A DNA stretch of 48,822 bases, taken from positions 1 to 48,822 of the forward strand of contig CALRBF010000005.1 of the NCBI GenBank assembly GCA_943354045.1, written 5' to 3'. Below are positions 42,290-48,822 of this stretch, in pieces. The DNA is from Parcubacteria group bacterium. Its GTDB lineage: Bacteria; Patescibacteria; Paceibacteria; SW-4-49-11. Positions within the stretch are counted from its first letter, which is position 1. Each line of letters starts with the position of its first letter. The translations under genes were made by a program, and so were the position numbers. The notes under the pieces were generated by a model. It did not search any database. It was not told where the DNA came from and saw nothing but the letters and a program-made list of their open reading frames with translations.

Positions 42290-43498
42290 ATGAAATTACG
42301 CATACAACCAAAATACCTGTATTATAGTATTACTATACTAATAGTAATAGGAGTATTTATTTGGATTTTTTCTCAAAATCAACGTATTCAGCAATTTCGT
42401 CAAGAACAAATACAAAGGAATAATCTTATTTCAAAAGAGTCAATAGAAGAGCCTGTATTAAATGGTCTTAAGCCACAAATTATCAATATAAGGGATAAAA
42501 AACAAACATTATATCTTCCAGCTGAATTTAATATTAGTGTATTATCACAGGGACTCAAATCTCCACAATTAATCAAGTCCGATGATAAAGGAAATTTATT
42601 CATCACAGATAATAAAGCAAATGCATTATGGATATTACCAGTATCAAATCCCCGAGAGGCAAAAAAAGTAGATACTAATCTTAATAATATATATGGTCTT
42701 GATTGGTATAAGGGAGCAATATATATCACAACCGATACCAAAGTGATGAGTTATTCAGACATACAATCTGATGGAAGTTATAAAGAACGTAAAACTTTAA
42801 TTAATAATTTACCAAAACCTCAACAAAATAGTCATAATACCATTGCTCTTAGAGATGATAGAATATATATAGGTATTCCCTCAAATTGTGAGTCTTGCAA
42901 ATTAAAAGATCAGCGAAGAGGAAGTATTATATCATTTAACCTTGAGGGTAAGGATGAGCAATTATTTGCAAAGGGGTTAAAACAAATTACAGATATATTA
43001 CCAATAGATAATGCCTTATTAGTTACTGATATTGGACGCTCTGGCATAGATAATGGGCTTCCTTTGATTGAAATTAATAAAATAGGAGAAGGTAAAGATT
43101 ATGGATGGCCTTATTGTTATGGAGCTGGGAATATAGACCCCAAATATCCTGATAAAACTGATTTCTGTAAAACAAAATCAGAATATTCAATGGCAGAACT
43201 ACCACAGGGAAATAATGTAATTGGGTTTGATGTAATTCCTGATTCTTTTTCAGCATTTTTCAAAAATAATTATGTATTTGTATATCAGGGGGGGCAGAGT
43301 AAATCAATTCCAAAAGGATATAAAATAGTCATTAAAGATATTAATAAGCCAAGTGCCGCCAAGAACTTTATCACAGGCTGGCTTTCAGATGAAGGTGAAA
43401 TATGGGGACAACCAACAGGTACAGCTTTTGATAATAATGGCTCTATGATTATTACTGATCAAAAAAATGGGGTAGTATATAAAGTAAGTAAACAATAA
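42290..43498 (+). CDS. Membrane-anchored PQQ-dependent sugar dehydrogenase-like beta-propeller
   Basis: From the ATG at 42290 the protein has 402 residues: a short basic N-terminus, one membrane helix (YLYYSITILIVIGVFIWIF, about 8-28), then a beta-propeller of the glucose/sorbosone dehydrogenase type (KGAIYITTDTKVMSY, GRSGIDNGLPLIEINKIGEGKDYGWPYCYG, PTGTAFDNNGSMIITDQKNGVVYKV). Family members oxidise sugars with PQQ, or have lost catalysis and act as binding propellers. Four cysteines may form disulfides. No PQQ synthesis gene is in the window, so activity is unproven. Its stop overlaps the LCP start by one base. Confidence 0.75.
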   Translation: MKLRIQPKYLYYSITILIVIGVFIWIFSQNQRIQQFRQEQIQRNNLISKESIEEPVLNGLKPQIINIRDKKQTLYLPAEFNISVLSQGLKSPQLIKSDDKGNLFITDNKANALWILPVSNPREAKKVDTNLNNIYGLDWYKGAIYITTDTKVMSYSDIQSDGSYKERKTLINNLPKPQQNSHNTIALRDDRIYIGIPSNCESCKLKDQRRGSIISFNLEGKDEQLFAKGLKQITDILPIDNALLVTDIGRSGIDNGLPLIEINKIGEGKDYGWPYCYGAGNIDPKYPDKTDFCKTKSEYSMAELPQGNNVIGFDVIPDSFSAFFKNNYVFVYQGGQSKSIPKGYKIVIKDINKPSAAKNFITGWLSDEGEIWGQPTGTAFDNNGSMIITDQKNGVVYKVSKQ

Positions 43499-44847
43499 TG
43501 TCTAAGCGTAAACATACCGTTTTATTAGCAGCTATCTCATTTTTATTAGCTTCAAGTATCGTTGGGGCTGGTGCTTGGGCTGTATCTAATTATGCGCAGA
43601 ATATTCCTCTAATACAAAGTATTAATCCGAATAAGCAAAAAGAGCAGGAACAACAAAAGCCGGACAAAGAAACTATCTTATTACTCGGAGCTGGAGGGAA
43701 AAATCATGATGGGGGTGGGCTTACTGATACCATTATGATTGCTCAAATATTGAATAAAGAAAAGCAAATTCATCTTATATCCCTCCCGAGAGATATGTTG
43801 GTATTCGATAAAAAAGGAAATTATAGTAAATTAAACGCAGTTTATATAGATGCAGTTGCGGAAGGTAAAACAGAAGAAGAGTCAATCAAGGTATTACAGG
43901 ATAAAATTACAGAAATAACAGGTATAACCTTTGATCATTATGCTGAAGTAGATTTTGAAGGCTTTGTATCACTCGTCGATAAATTAGGAGGAATAGAAGT
44001 TGATGTAAAAGAAGCTATTGATGACCCTTATTATCCAGGACCTAATTATAGTTATCAAAGATTTACGATACAACCAGGTGTTCAGACATTAAATGGAGAG
44101 ACAGCACTTAAATATGCTCGTAGTAGATATACTTCAAAAGGAGGGGATTTAGATAGGTCTCGACGGCAACAACAAATTTTGAGTAATGTAAAAGACAGAA
44201 TATTTAGCCTCAACCCAATTCTTGATGCTCCTAAAATTGTATCATTATTAGGCATTGCAAAGGATTCCCTCAAAACAGATTTATCTCTAATGGAGATGAA
44301 AGATTTTTATGATACCTATAAAGATAGTAAAGATTATACGATTAACTCTGTTGTAATTGGTCAAAATCTTTTAACGGGTAATATGAAAGAAGGTACTAGA
44401 CAATTTGGTGCTAATAGGGGTTATATTATTGAACCTCGTATAGGAGAGCAAAATTATCTCGAGATTAAAGAAGAAATTATTAATATTAATGACATCACAG
44501 CCTATCAAGAGAAAATTACCAAACTTATAAAAGTCAAATCTCAACTAAATATAGTATGGGGAGATACTATTACTCCTATACAAAAAAAGCATATACAAGA
44601 ATTCCTAGAAGCTCGAGCATTTACTATCACAGCATTAAGTTCAAGTAGCACTCCATTATCTCGTAATCCAAACACCAACACCTTATATACGGGTAATAAT
44701 CCATATAATACTAATGCAGATAATGTGACAGAGCCAAATATATCCAATGAATATCTCCAGTCAGTATTCAAAGCAGATATTAATACTACTGTTAGCTTAG
44801 ATACTAATGTCCCCATATTATATATTAGCTCAGATATAGTATTTTAA
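43498..44847 (+). CDS. LytR-CpsA-Psr (LCP) family cell-wall ligase
   Basis: The 449-residue protein has one N-terminal membrane helix (about 8-32) and an LCP domain (about 55-270). The domain has LLLGAGG, LTDTIMIAQ, ISLPRDMLV, YAEVDFEGFVSLVDKLGGIEVDV and the Arg-rich LKYARSRYTSKGGDLDRSRRQQQIL, which binds polyprenyl pyrophosphate. A LytR_C-like domain follows (about 345-380), then a Ser/Asn/Thr-rich segment. LCP enzymes attach undecaprenyl-linked glycopolymers to peptidoglycan in monoderm bacteria, which suits the WecA/TagO-like gene at 22962. Confidence 0.9.
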   Translation: MSKRKHTVLLAAISFLLASSIVGAGAWAVSNYAQNIPLIQSINPNKQKEQEQQKPDKETILLLGAGGKNHDGGGLTDTIMIAQILNKEKQIHLISLPRDMLVFDKKGNYSKLNAVYIDAVAEGKTEEESIKVLQDKITEITGITFDHYAEVDFEGFVSLVDKLGGIEVDVKEAIDDPYYPGPNYSYQRFTIQPGVQTLNGETALKYARSRYTSKGGDLDRSRRQQQILSNVKDRIFSLNPILDAPKIVSLLGIAKDSLKTDLSLMEMKDFYDTYKDSKDYTINSVVIGQNLLTGNMKEGTRQFGANRGYIIEPRIGEQNYLEIKEEIININDITAYQEKITKLIKVKSQLNIVWGDTITPIQKKHIQEFLEARAFTITALSSSSTPLSRNPNTNTLYTGNNPYNTNADNVTEPNISNEYLQSVFKADINTTVSLDTNVPILYISSDIVF

Positions 44848-44850
44848 ATT

Positions 44851-45363
44851 ATGAAATTATTAGTAGGACTTGGAAATATTGGGGAAAAATATAAAAACAC
44901 CTATCATAATATTGGGTTTGATTTTCTTGATTTTATTACTAATAAAGGAATATTCAAGATAAAAAAACAATTTTTGGGGGAAATATATCAACAAGGGGAT
45001 ATTCTTTATTTGAAACCTCATACCTATATGAATGATTCAGGTAAGGCGGTACTTGCAGTAAAACAATATTATGATATTGTAGATAGTGATATTGTAATTA
45101 TTCATGATGACTCAGATATTGCTCTTGGACAATATAAAATACAAGTAAATAGAGGAAGTGGAGGCCATCATGGCATAGATTCAATTTTTAATCATATATC
45201 CCAAGAAGTCAAGCGAATACGTATTGGTATTAGAGCCGAGCGATTTATTGGTAAAAAAGCTCAAGATTTTGTATTAAGGCCTATATATTCAGAAGATCAA
45301 ATAGTATTACATAAAGTATATCAACAAATACAGCAAGAGCTTAAAATATTTGATTTATCTTAA
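44851..45363 (+). CDS. pth: Peptidyl-tRNA hydrolase
   Basis: The 170-residue protein has LLVGLGNIGEKYKNTYHNIGF with catalytic H19, KPHTYMNDSGKAV with the substrate-binding Asn, IIHDDSDIALGQYK and GSGGHHGIDSIF. It frees peptides from peptidyl-tRNA dropped by ribosomes. It is slightly shorter than the E. coli enzyme (194). It lies 3 bases after the LCP gene and shares its transcript. The -35 of the next gene overlaps its 3' end. Confidence 0.95.
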   Translation: MKLLVGLGNIGEKYKNTYHNIGFDFLDFITNKGIFKIKKQFLGEIYQQGDILYLKPHTYMNDSGKAVLAVKQYYDIVDSDIVIIHDDSDIALGQYKIQVNRGSGGHHGIDSIFNHISQEVKRIRIGIRAERFIGKKAQDFVLRPIYSEDQIVLHKVYQQIQQELKIFDLS

Positions 45364-45378
45364 TATTTTGGGTACAAT
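45350..45378 (+). promoter_or_regulatory. Promoter overlapping the end of pth
   Basis: TTGATT (45350-45355), 17 bases, TACAAT (45373-45378), 26 bases before the ATG at 45405. It may also supply tRNA-Phe downstream. Confidence 0.65.
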
Positions 45379-45404
45379 AGAATAAAGATTGATAATTACT
45401 GCCT

Positions 45405-46016
45405 ATGTCTCTGAGTGTCAAAAGTCCATTAGTGTATTTGTTAGGAATTGAGAAAGTAAAAATATTAAAAGTATTTTTGAAGGATAGAAGGCAAGCCTTT
45501 ACTTTAGATGAGTTAATAGCTAAAACACATATTGTAAATAGTGCATTAAAAGCAGAATTAAGACAGGCAATCAAGTATAATATTATTCAAGAAGTTAAGG
45601 ATAAAAAGCAGATAACGTATATATTAAATCCTATAGAGGAAGTATTAGCATTGGAATCAGTTATATTTCGTCTTAGTCAATCATTTTTTGAAGCCTTTAG
45701 TCAAAAGCTTGATAAAATGGGAAATATACATCTTTGTATCGTAATGGGAGCTTTTCTTCAGCGAGAAAATGATAGAATAGATATGTTTCTGGTAGCAGAT
45801 GATATCAATGAGAAAAAATTTGATGCACTAATACAAGACATAGAAGCAGAATTAGCTCAAGAAATAACCTATACCGTGCTTACACTCAAAGAATTTGAAT
45901 ATAGACAAAATATGTTTGATAAATTCGTATTAGATATATTAGAGAATAAAAATTGCCATATACTTATTGACAAATCCGTAATTTCATCGGATAATGAGAT
46001 AGTAACGCCTCGATAG
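45405..46016 (+). CDS. Putative winged-helix/nucleotidyltransferase-like protein
   Basis: The 203-residue protein has an N-terminal winged-helix-like region (about 1-75; KVLKVFLKDRRQAFTLDELIAKTHIVNSALKAELRQAIKYNIIQEV). A C-terminal alpha/beta part follows (about 100-190; IHLCIVMGAFLQRENDRIDMFLVADDINEKKFDALIQDIEAEL, then ITYTVLTLKEFEYRQNMFDKFVLDILEN). The second half resembles minimal nucleotidyltransferase domains, where the catalytic motif is GSxxR followed by DxD. Here it reads GAFLQRENDRID, so catalysis is doubtful. CPR genomes often carry such pairings. The last 11 bases lie inside tRNA-Phe. Confidence 0.55.
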   Translation: MSLSVKSPLVYLLGIEKVKILKVFLKDRRQAFTLDELIAKTHIVNSALKAELRQAIKYNIIQEVKDKKQITYILNPIEEVLALESVIFRLSQSFFEAFSQKLDKMGNIHLCIVMGAFLQRENDRIDMFLVADDINEKKFDALIQDIEAELAQEITYTVLTLKEFEYRQNMFDKFVLDILENKNCHILIDKSVISSDNEIVTPR

Positions 46017-46079
46017 CTCAGGTAGTAGAGCACAGGTCTGAAGAACCTGGTGTCGTAAGTGCAAGTCTTACTCGGGGCA
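46006..46079 (+). tRNA. tRNA-Phe (GAA)
   Basis: A 74-base cloverleaf: acceptor GCCTCGA/TCGGGGC (one G-U), D arm GCTCAGGTAGTAGAGC, anticodon stem CAGGT/ACCTG around CTGAAGA (anticodon GAA), T arm GTAAG-TGCAAGT-CTTAC. CCA is not encoded. The upstream gene's TAG (46014-46016) lies in its D stem, so both share 11 bases. Confidence 0.93.
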
Positions 46080-46113
46080 CAAGAATGAACAAACAAATTA
46101 ATTAAAAATTGCT

Positions 46114-47505
46114 ATGCATACAAATCCCAATATATTCAAAGCTTATGATATTAGGGGTTTATATGGAAGTGAACTCACAGAAGAGACAGCTTATCGATTA
46201 GGTCGGGCATATGGCCAATTTTTGCGTAAAGAATACCCTAATAGACCAGGGCTTAAGGTAGTAATTGCTCGTGATATGCGAGAATCAGGAATAAAGCTAG
46301 AACAAGAATTAAAACAAGGACTTGCGGATGAGAATATACATATAATCAATATTGGGCTTGCCTCAACTCCAATGTTTTATTATGCCGTATTAGAATATGG
46401 GGTGGATGGGGGAATAGTGATTACAGCTTCTCATAATCCCGCTGCATATAATGGGTTCAAAATAGTAAAAGAACAGGCAATACCAGTATCAGGAGATACC
46501 GGTATATATAGTATGCGAGATATCGTAATGGGAGATACGATAAAGACAGTAGAGCATAAAGCAATTATTGAAACAAATAAGACTCATACCCTTGAGGATT
46601 ATATACAAAATGTATTAGAATATCGTAATAAATCAATTACCATACAGCCACTTAACATTGTTGTAGATACTGCCAATGGAATGGGATATCCTGCTATTAA
46701 AGCTTTTCTTGATCATTTCCCCCAATTACAAGTGACATATCTCTATCCCGAATTAGATGGTAATTTCCCGAATCACGAGGCTAATCCCCTCAAAGATGAA
46801 ACATTAATAGCCCTTAAGGCAAAAATACAAGAATTAGGGGCAGATTTTGGAATAGCAGGGGATGGAGATTTTGATAGAGTATCCTTTGTTGACAATACGG
46901 GACGCACCATTAGACCGGATATTGCGACAGCTTTATTAGCTCAAATATTATTAATTGGGCGTGAGGGGACTAAAATATTATATGATTTACGCTCATCCAA
47001 TATTACTCCTGAGGAAATTGTGAGGCAGGGAGGAATTGCCTTACAAACCCGAGTTGGACATTCTTTTATCAAAGCTCAGATGAGAGCTGAAAAAGCATTT
47101 TTTGCAGGAGAATTCTCAGGACATTTTTATCTTGATGTTATCAAAGACGGTAAGCATGCTTATTTTGAAAATCCATTATTTGTCATACTCAAAATTATAG
47201 AATTATTATCTGAGAATGAACTCAGCCTACAGCAGTTAACTGAGCCTCTATTCCCGTATAGTCATTCAGGAGAAATTAATTTTGAAATATCAAAGCCAAA
47301 GGAAGTAATATTAGATATGATTAAACAAGAATTCAGTGAAGGTCATTTGAATGAATTAGATGGTATTAGAATAGATTATCCTGAGTATTGGTTTTCAGTC
47401 CGAGCTTCTAATACTGAGCCAGTATTACGTCTTATTGTTGAGGGAAAAACTAAGTTTAAAATGGAGGATATTAAATCTAAGCTTATAGATATAATTACAA
47501 AATAA
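46114..47505 (+). CDS. manB: Phosphomannomutase/phosphoglucomutase
   Basis: The 463-residue alpha-D-phosphohexomutase has the four family signatures: KAYDIRGLYG at the start, the active-site loop GIVITASHNPAAYNGFK with S106, the metal loop GDGDFDRVSFVD, and the phosphate-binding RASNTEPVLRLIVEGK near the C-terminus. It converts glucose-6-P or mannose-6-P to the 1-phosphates that feed RmlA, GalU or GDP-mannose synthesis. It follows tRNA-Phe and precedes a strong terminator. ManB or AlgC-type specificity cannot be settled. Confidence 0.92.
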   Translation: MHTNPNIFKAYDIRGLYGSELTEETAYRLGRAYGQFLRKEYPNRPGLKVVIARDMRESGIKLEQELKQGLADENIHIINIGLASTPMFYYAVLEYGVDGGIVITASHNPAAYNGFKIVKEQAIPVSGDTGIYSMRDIVMGDTIKTVEHKAIIETNKTHTLEDYIQNVLEYRNKSITIQPLNIVVDTANGMGYPAIKAFLDHFPQLQVTYLYPELDGNFPNHEANPLKDETLIALKAKIQELGADFGIAGDGDFDRVSFVDNTGRTIRPDIATALLAQILLIGREGTKILYDLRSSNITPEEIVRQGGIALQTRVGHSFIKAQMRAEKAFFAGEFSGHFYLDVIKDGKHAYFENPLFVILKIIELLSENELSLQQLTEPLFPYSHSGEINFEISKPKEVILDMIKQEFSEGHLNELDGIRIDYPEYWFSVRASNTEPVLRLIVEGKTKFKMEDIKSKLIDIITK

Positions 47506-47530
47506 TAAAAGTTAATTCTTTTAATTAAGA

Positions 47531-47568
47531 TTATAAAAAATAGAGTATAAATACTCTATTTTTTATAA
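47531..47568. terminator. Bidirectional 18-bp hairpin terminator
   Basis: TTATAAAAAATAGAGTAT (47531-47548) pairs perfectly with 47551-47568 across two bases. A-rich 5' and T-rich 3' arms make it usable from both strands. It lies between manB and the converging pilin gene. Confidence 0.85.
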
Positions 47569-47591
47569 TGGACTAAAATCTACTTATAAAA

Positions 47592-48131
47592 CTATCTAAT
47601 TATAGATAATGCAGCAGTAGGTCCTCCAGATACACCAATAAGTTCAGTATTAGGAGCAGCCACTGTAACACGAGGGTTAGTAGCACTATCTTTTACTATT
47701 GTATATCCACTACAAACAGAGCCAGAAACAAGTCCAGCCTCAGAAGGATCTTGAGGTATAGCGCCTAGATATGTTGGAACAACATCAGCTGCAGCGTCTA
47801 AGGCTACTGTTGCCATATCAAGAGGTGCTCCAGTACATCCTGTTGTTGGTGTACCACTACTACCACTTTTATATATTTCTGCAACAGTTGTAGTTATTGC
47901 ATTTATTGTAGTAGATGTACCAGCATTAGCTTCATCAAGAATTTTTTGGTATACAGCATTAGAAATAGCCAATATATCAGATCTTCTCTGCGCATTACGA
48001 GCTTGAGCAAGTTGACGGTTCGGGTTAATAGCGACTAATACAATAGCAGCTAGGATACCGATAGCAGCAATAACTAACAAGATTTCTAGTAAAGTAAATC
48101 CTTTTCTTTGTGGGACAGATACATTATTCAT
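47592..48131 (-). CDS. Type IV pilin
   Basis: The 179-residue protein has leader MNNVSVPQRKG, mature FTLLEILLVIAAIGILAAIV (Glu at position 5) and helix continuation VAINPNRQLAQARNAQRRSD. The C-terminal domain is Thr/Ala-rich with two cysteines (TGCTGAP and SVCSGYT), a likely D-loop disulfide. It is paralogous to the next gene, almost identical in the first 50 mature residues but divergent after. Major-pilin status is inferred. A hairpin lies on each side. Confidence 0.9.
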   Translation of the reverse strand: MNNVSVPQRKGFTLLEILLVIAAIGILAAIVLVAINPNRQLAQARNAQRRSDILAISNAVYQKILDEANAGTSTTINAITTTVAEIYKSGSSGTPTTGCTGAPLDMATVALDAAADVVPTYLGAIPQDPSEAGLVSGSVCSGYTIVKDSATNPRVTVAAPNTELIGVSGGPTAALSIIR

Positions 48132-48167
48132 ATGAGTTTTATTTAGTTAAATGATAACTCCATATAT

Positions 48168-48196
48168 AGACTATTATAAATATAAACACTTGTCAA
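48168..48196 (-). promoter_or_regulatory. Minus-strand promoter candidate for the pilin at 47592
   Basis: On the minus strand TTGACA (48191-48196) is followed after 17 bases by TAGTCT (48168-48173), a weak -10. A DnaA-box-like TTATCCACA (48204-48212) sits just upstream. Confidence 0.45.
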
Positions 48197-48234
48197 TACA
48201 AAGTTATCCACAATTTTACTATTTTATACTTAAA

Positions 48235-48266
48235 ATAAAAAGAACTGATTAATCAGTTCTTTTTAT
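48235..48266. terminator. 32-bp perfect palindrome, terminator of the pilin at 48289
   Basis: ATAAAAAGAACTGATT (48235-48250) is directly followed by its reverse complement (48251-48266), with A and T tracts outside. It lies 22 bases beyond the minus-strand pilin stop. Confidence 0.8.
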
Positions 48267-48288
48267 GAATGTTATTCTATATGAATAT

Positions 48289-48771
48289 TTATCTTGTAAT
48301 AGAAATTGAAGCAGATGATTCAGCTCTTGGAGCAGATACAATTACTCGGTTTCCTGTAACTGTTTGAATAAGGTAATCGGAACATCCAGTACTAGCTACT
48401 TGTGGATCTCTTGGAATAGATGCAACATATGATACGGTTGAAGTAACTGCGGTAACGAAGTCAGATACATTAGTTGCTAAAGCAACTGATCCTACGATAG
48501 TACAAGTAGTTGTACCAGATGTAGATACAACATTTCTTAAGGTAGCATCAATACCAGCTGGAAGCCCATTATTGTCCATAGTAAATTGATATACCGCATT
48601 AGAGATGGCTATTACTTCAGACTTTCTTTCTGCATTACGAGCTTGTGCAAGTTGACGATTAGGATTAACAGCAACAAGAACAATAGCAGCTAAGATACCG
48701 ATGGCAGCAATTACTAATAATATTTCTAGTAAAGTAAATCCTTTTTGATTTGCTGATTGTAATGTTTTCAT
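48289..48771 (-). CDS. Type IV pilin
   Basis: The 160-residue protein has leader MKTLQSANQKG, mature FTLLEILLVIAAIGILAAIV, then VAVNPNRQLAQARNAERKSEVIAISNAVYQF. The smaller C-terminal domain has two cysteines (TTCTIVG and TGCSDYL). It ends in NRVIVSAPRAESSASISITR, a pattern shared with the pseudopilin at 24593. It is the second paralogue of a pilin pair, separated from the other by a terminator and promoter, so the two can be expressed independently. Confidence 0.9.
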   Translation of the reverse strand: MKTLQSANQKGFTLLEILLVIAAIGILAAIVLVAVNPNRQLAQARNAERKSEVIAISNAVYQFTMDNNGLPAGIDATLRNVVSTSGTTTCTIVGSVALATNVSDFVTAVTSTVSYVASIPRDPQVASTGCSDYLIQTVTGNRVIVSAPRAESSASISITR

Positions 48772-48781
48772 ATGGTATAGT

Positions 48782-48813
48782 ATTTAGGTATTTAGGTGTT
48801 TAGGTGTTTAGGT
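48782..48813. repeat. 8-bp tandem repeat upstream of the pilin
   Basis: Four consecutive copies of (A/G)TTTAGGT (48782-48789, 48790-48797, 48798-48805, 48806-48813) and a partial fifth (GTTTA) run toward the window edge. It lies 10 bases upstream of the pilin start at 48771, in its probable promoter or leader. Confidence 0.85.
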
Positions 48814-48822
48814 GTTTATAAC

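Noticed and set aside
48204..48212. DnaA-box-like TTATCCACA, and a near match TTATCCACT at 16113-16121
   Set aside because: Single isolated boxes far apart, without dnaA, dnaN or a box cluster, do not make an origin.
1..48822. Recoded TGA (Gly or Trp)
   Set aside because: TGA clearly ends real genes (8062-8064, 24015-24017), and Trp positions use TGG.

Overview
The window is AT-rich bacterial DNA. It looks like a small-genome, monoderm member of the Candidate Phyla Radiation (Patescibacteria). This is an inference from gene content and style: a UvrC that ends before its helix-hairpin-helix domain, a short HrcA, a ComEC split into two genes, a membrane-anchored Clp-type AAA+ protein, a TrmB-like regulator, type IV pilus genes without outer-membrane parts, very short intergenic gaps and few Shine-Dalgarno sequences. 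TGA is used as a stop (for example at 8062-8064 and 24015-24017), so the TGA=Gly lineages (Gracilibacteria, Absconditabacteria) are unlikely. I cannot name the lineage more closely.

Layout. 1-2.2 kb: the tail of an unknown gene, a CorA-like channel and an RluA-type pseudouridine synthase. 2.2-6.5 kb: rmlB, rmlA and galU (nucleotide sugars), then trigger factor. 6.5-9.7 kb: tRNA-Val, split comEC and a TrmB-like regulator. 9.7-12 kb, minus strand: smpB, tmRNA, infC, rpmI and rplT packed end to end, then a candidate small RNA. 12-14.5 kb: a glycosyltransferase, ftsZ and tRNA-Glu, followed by a GC-rich 166-bp tandem repeat anchored on the tRNA 3' end. 14.8-20.5 kb: uvrC, and divergent from it a four-gene envelope-stress-like operon (PspC, LiaF-like, small membrane protein, membrane AAA+ ATPase). 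20.5-33.8 kb: a frameshifted LamG pilin; hrcA-grpE; a WecA/TagO-like transferase; a type IV pilus operon (two pseudopilins, histidine kinase, response regulator, PilB, PilC, pseudopilin); and two opposing minor-pilin genes carrying lectin or phage-tail-like domains. 33.9-38.6 kb: a membrane protein, RodA, HtrA, an AI-2E family protein and a DEDDy exonuclease. 38.6-42.2 kb: tRNA-Thr, -Tyr and -Lys, groES-groEL, ndk and mscL. 42.3-47.5 kb: a PQQ-dehydrogenase-like beta-propeller, an LCP protein, pth, a winged-helix/nucleotidyltransferase-like gene overlapping tRNA-Phe, and a phosphomannomutase. 47.6-48.8 kb, minus strand: two paralogous pilins.

How the genes fit together. Much of the window serves the cell surface: sugar activation (RmlA, RmlB, GalU, ManB), lipid-linked glycan initiation (WecA/TagO-like), glycosyl transfer, attachment to the wall (LCP), elongation (RodA) and division (FtsZ), plus a type IV pilus. 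That pilus probably serves adhesion or DNA uptake, since ComEC is present. Protein quality control is the second theme: trigger factor, GroESL, HrcA/GrpE, HtrA, tmRNA/SmpB and the membrane AAA+ protein.

Expression signals are readable by eye. Several promoters match TTGNNN-N17-TATANT exactly, and many genes carry an extended -10 of the form TGNTATA(A/C)T about 15-30 bases before the start codon. Three such sites sit in or next to palindromes. The most unusual items are the tRNA-anchored repeat, the tmRNA inside a translation-gene cluster, the C9-bearing small RNA candidate, the pilin fusions to phage-like domains, and the AAA+ protein with a degenerate first ATPase domain.
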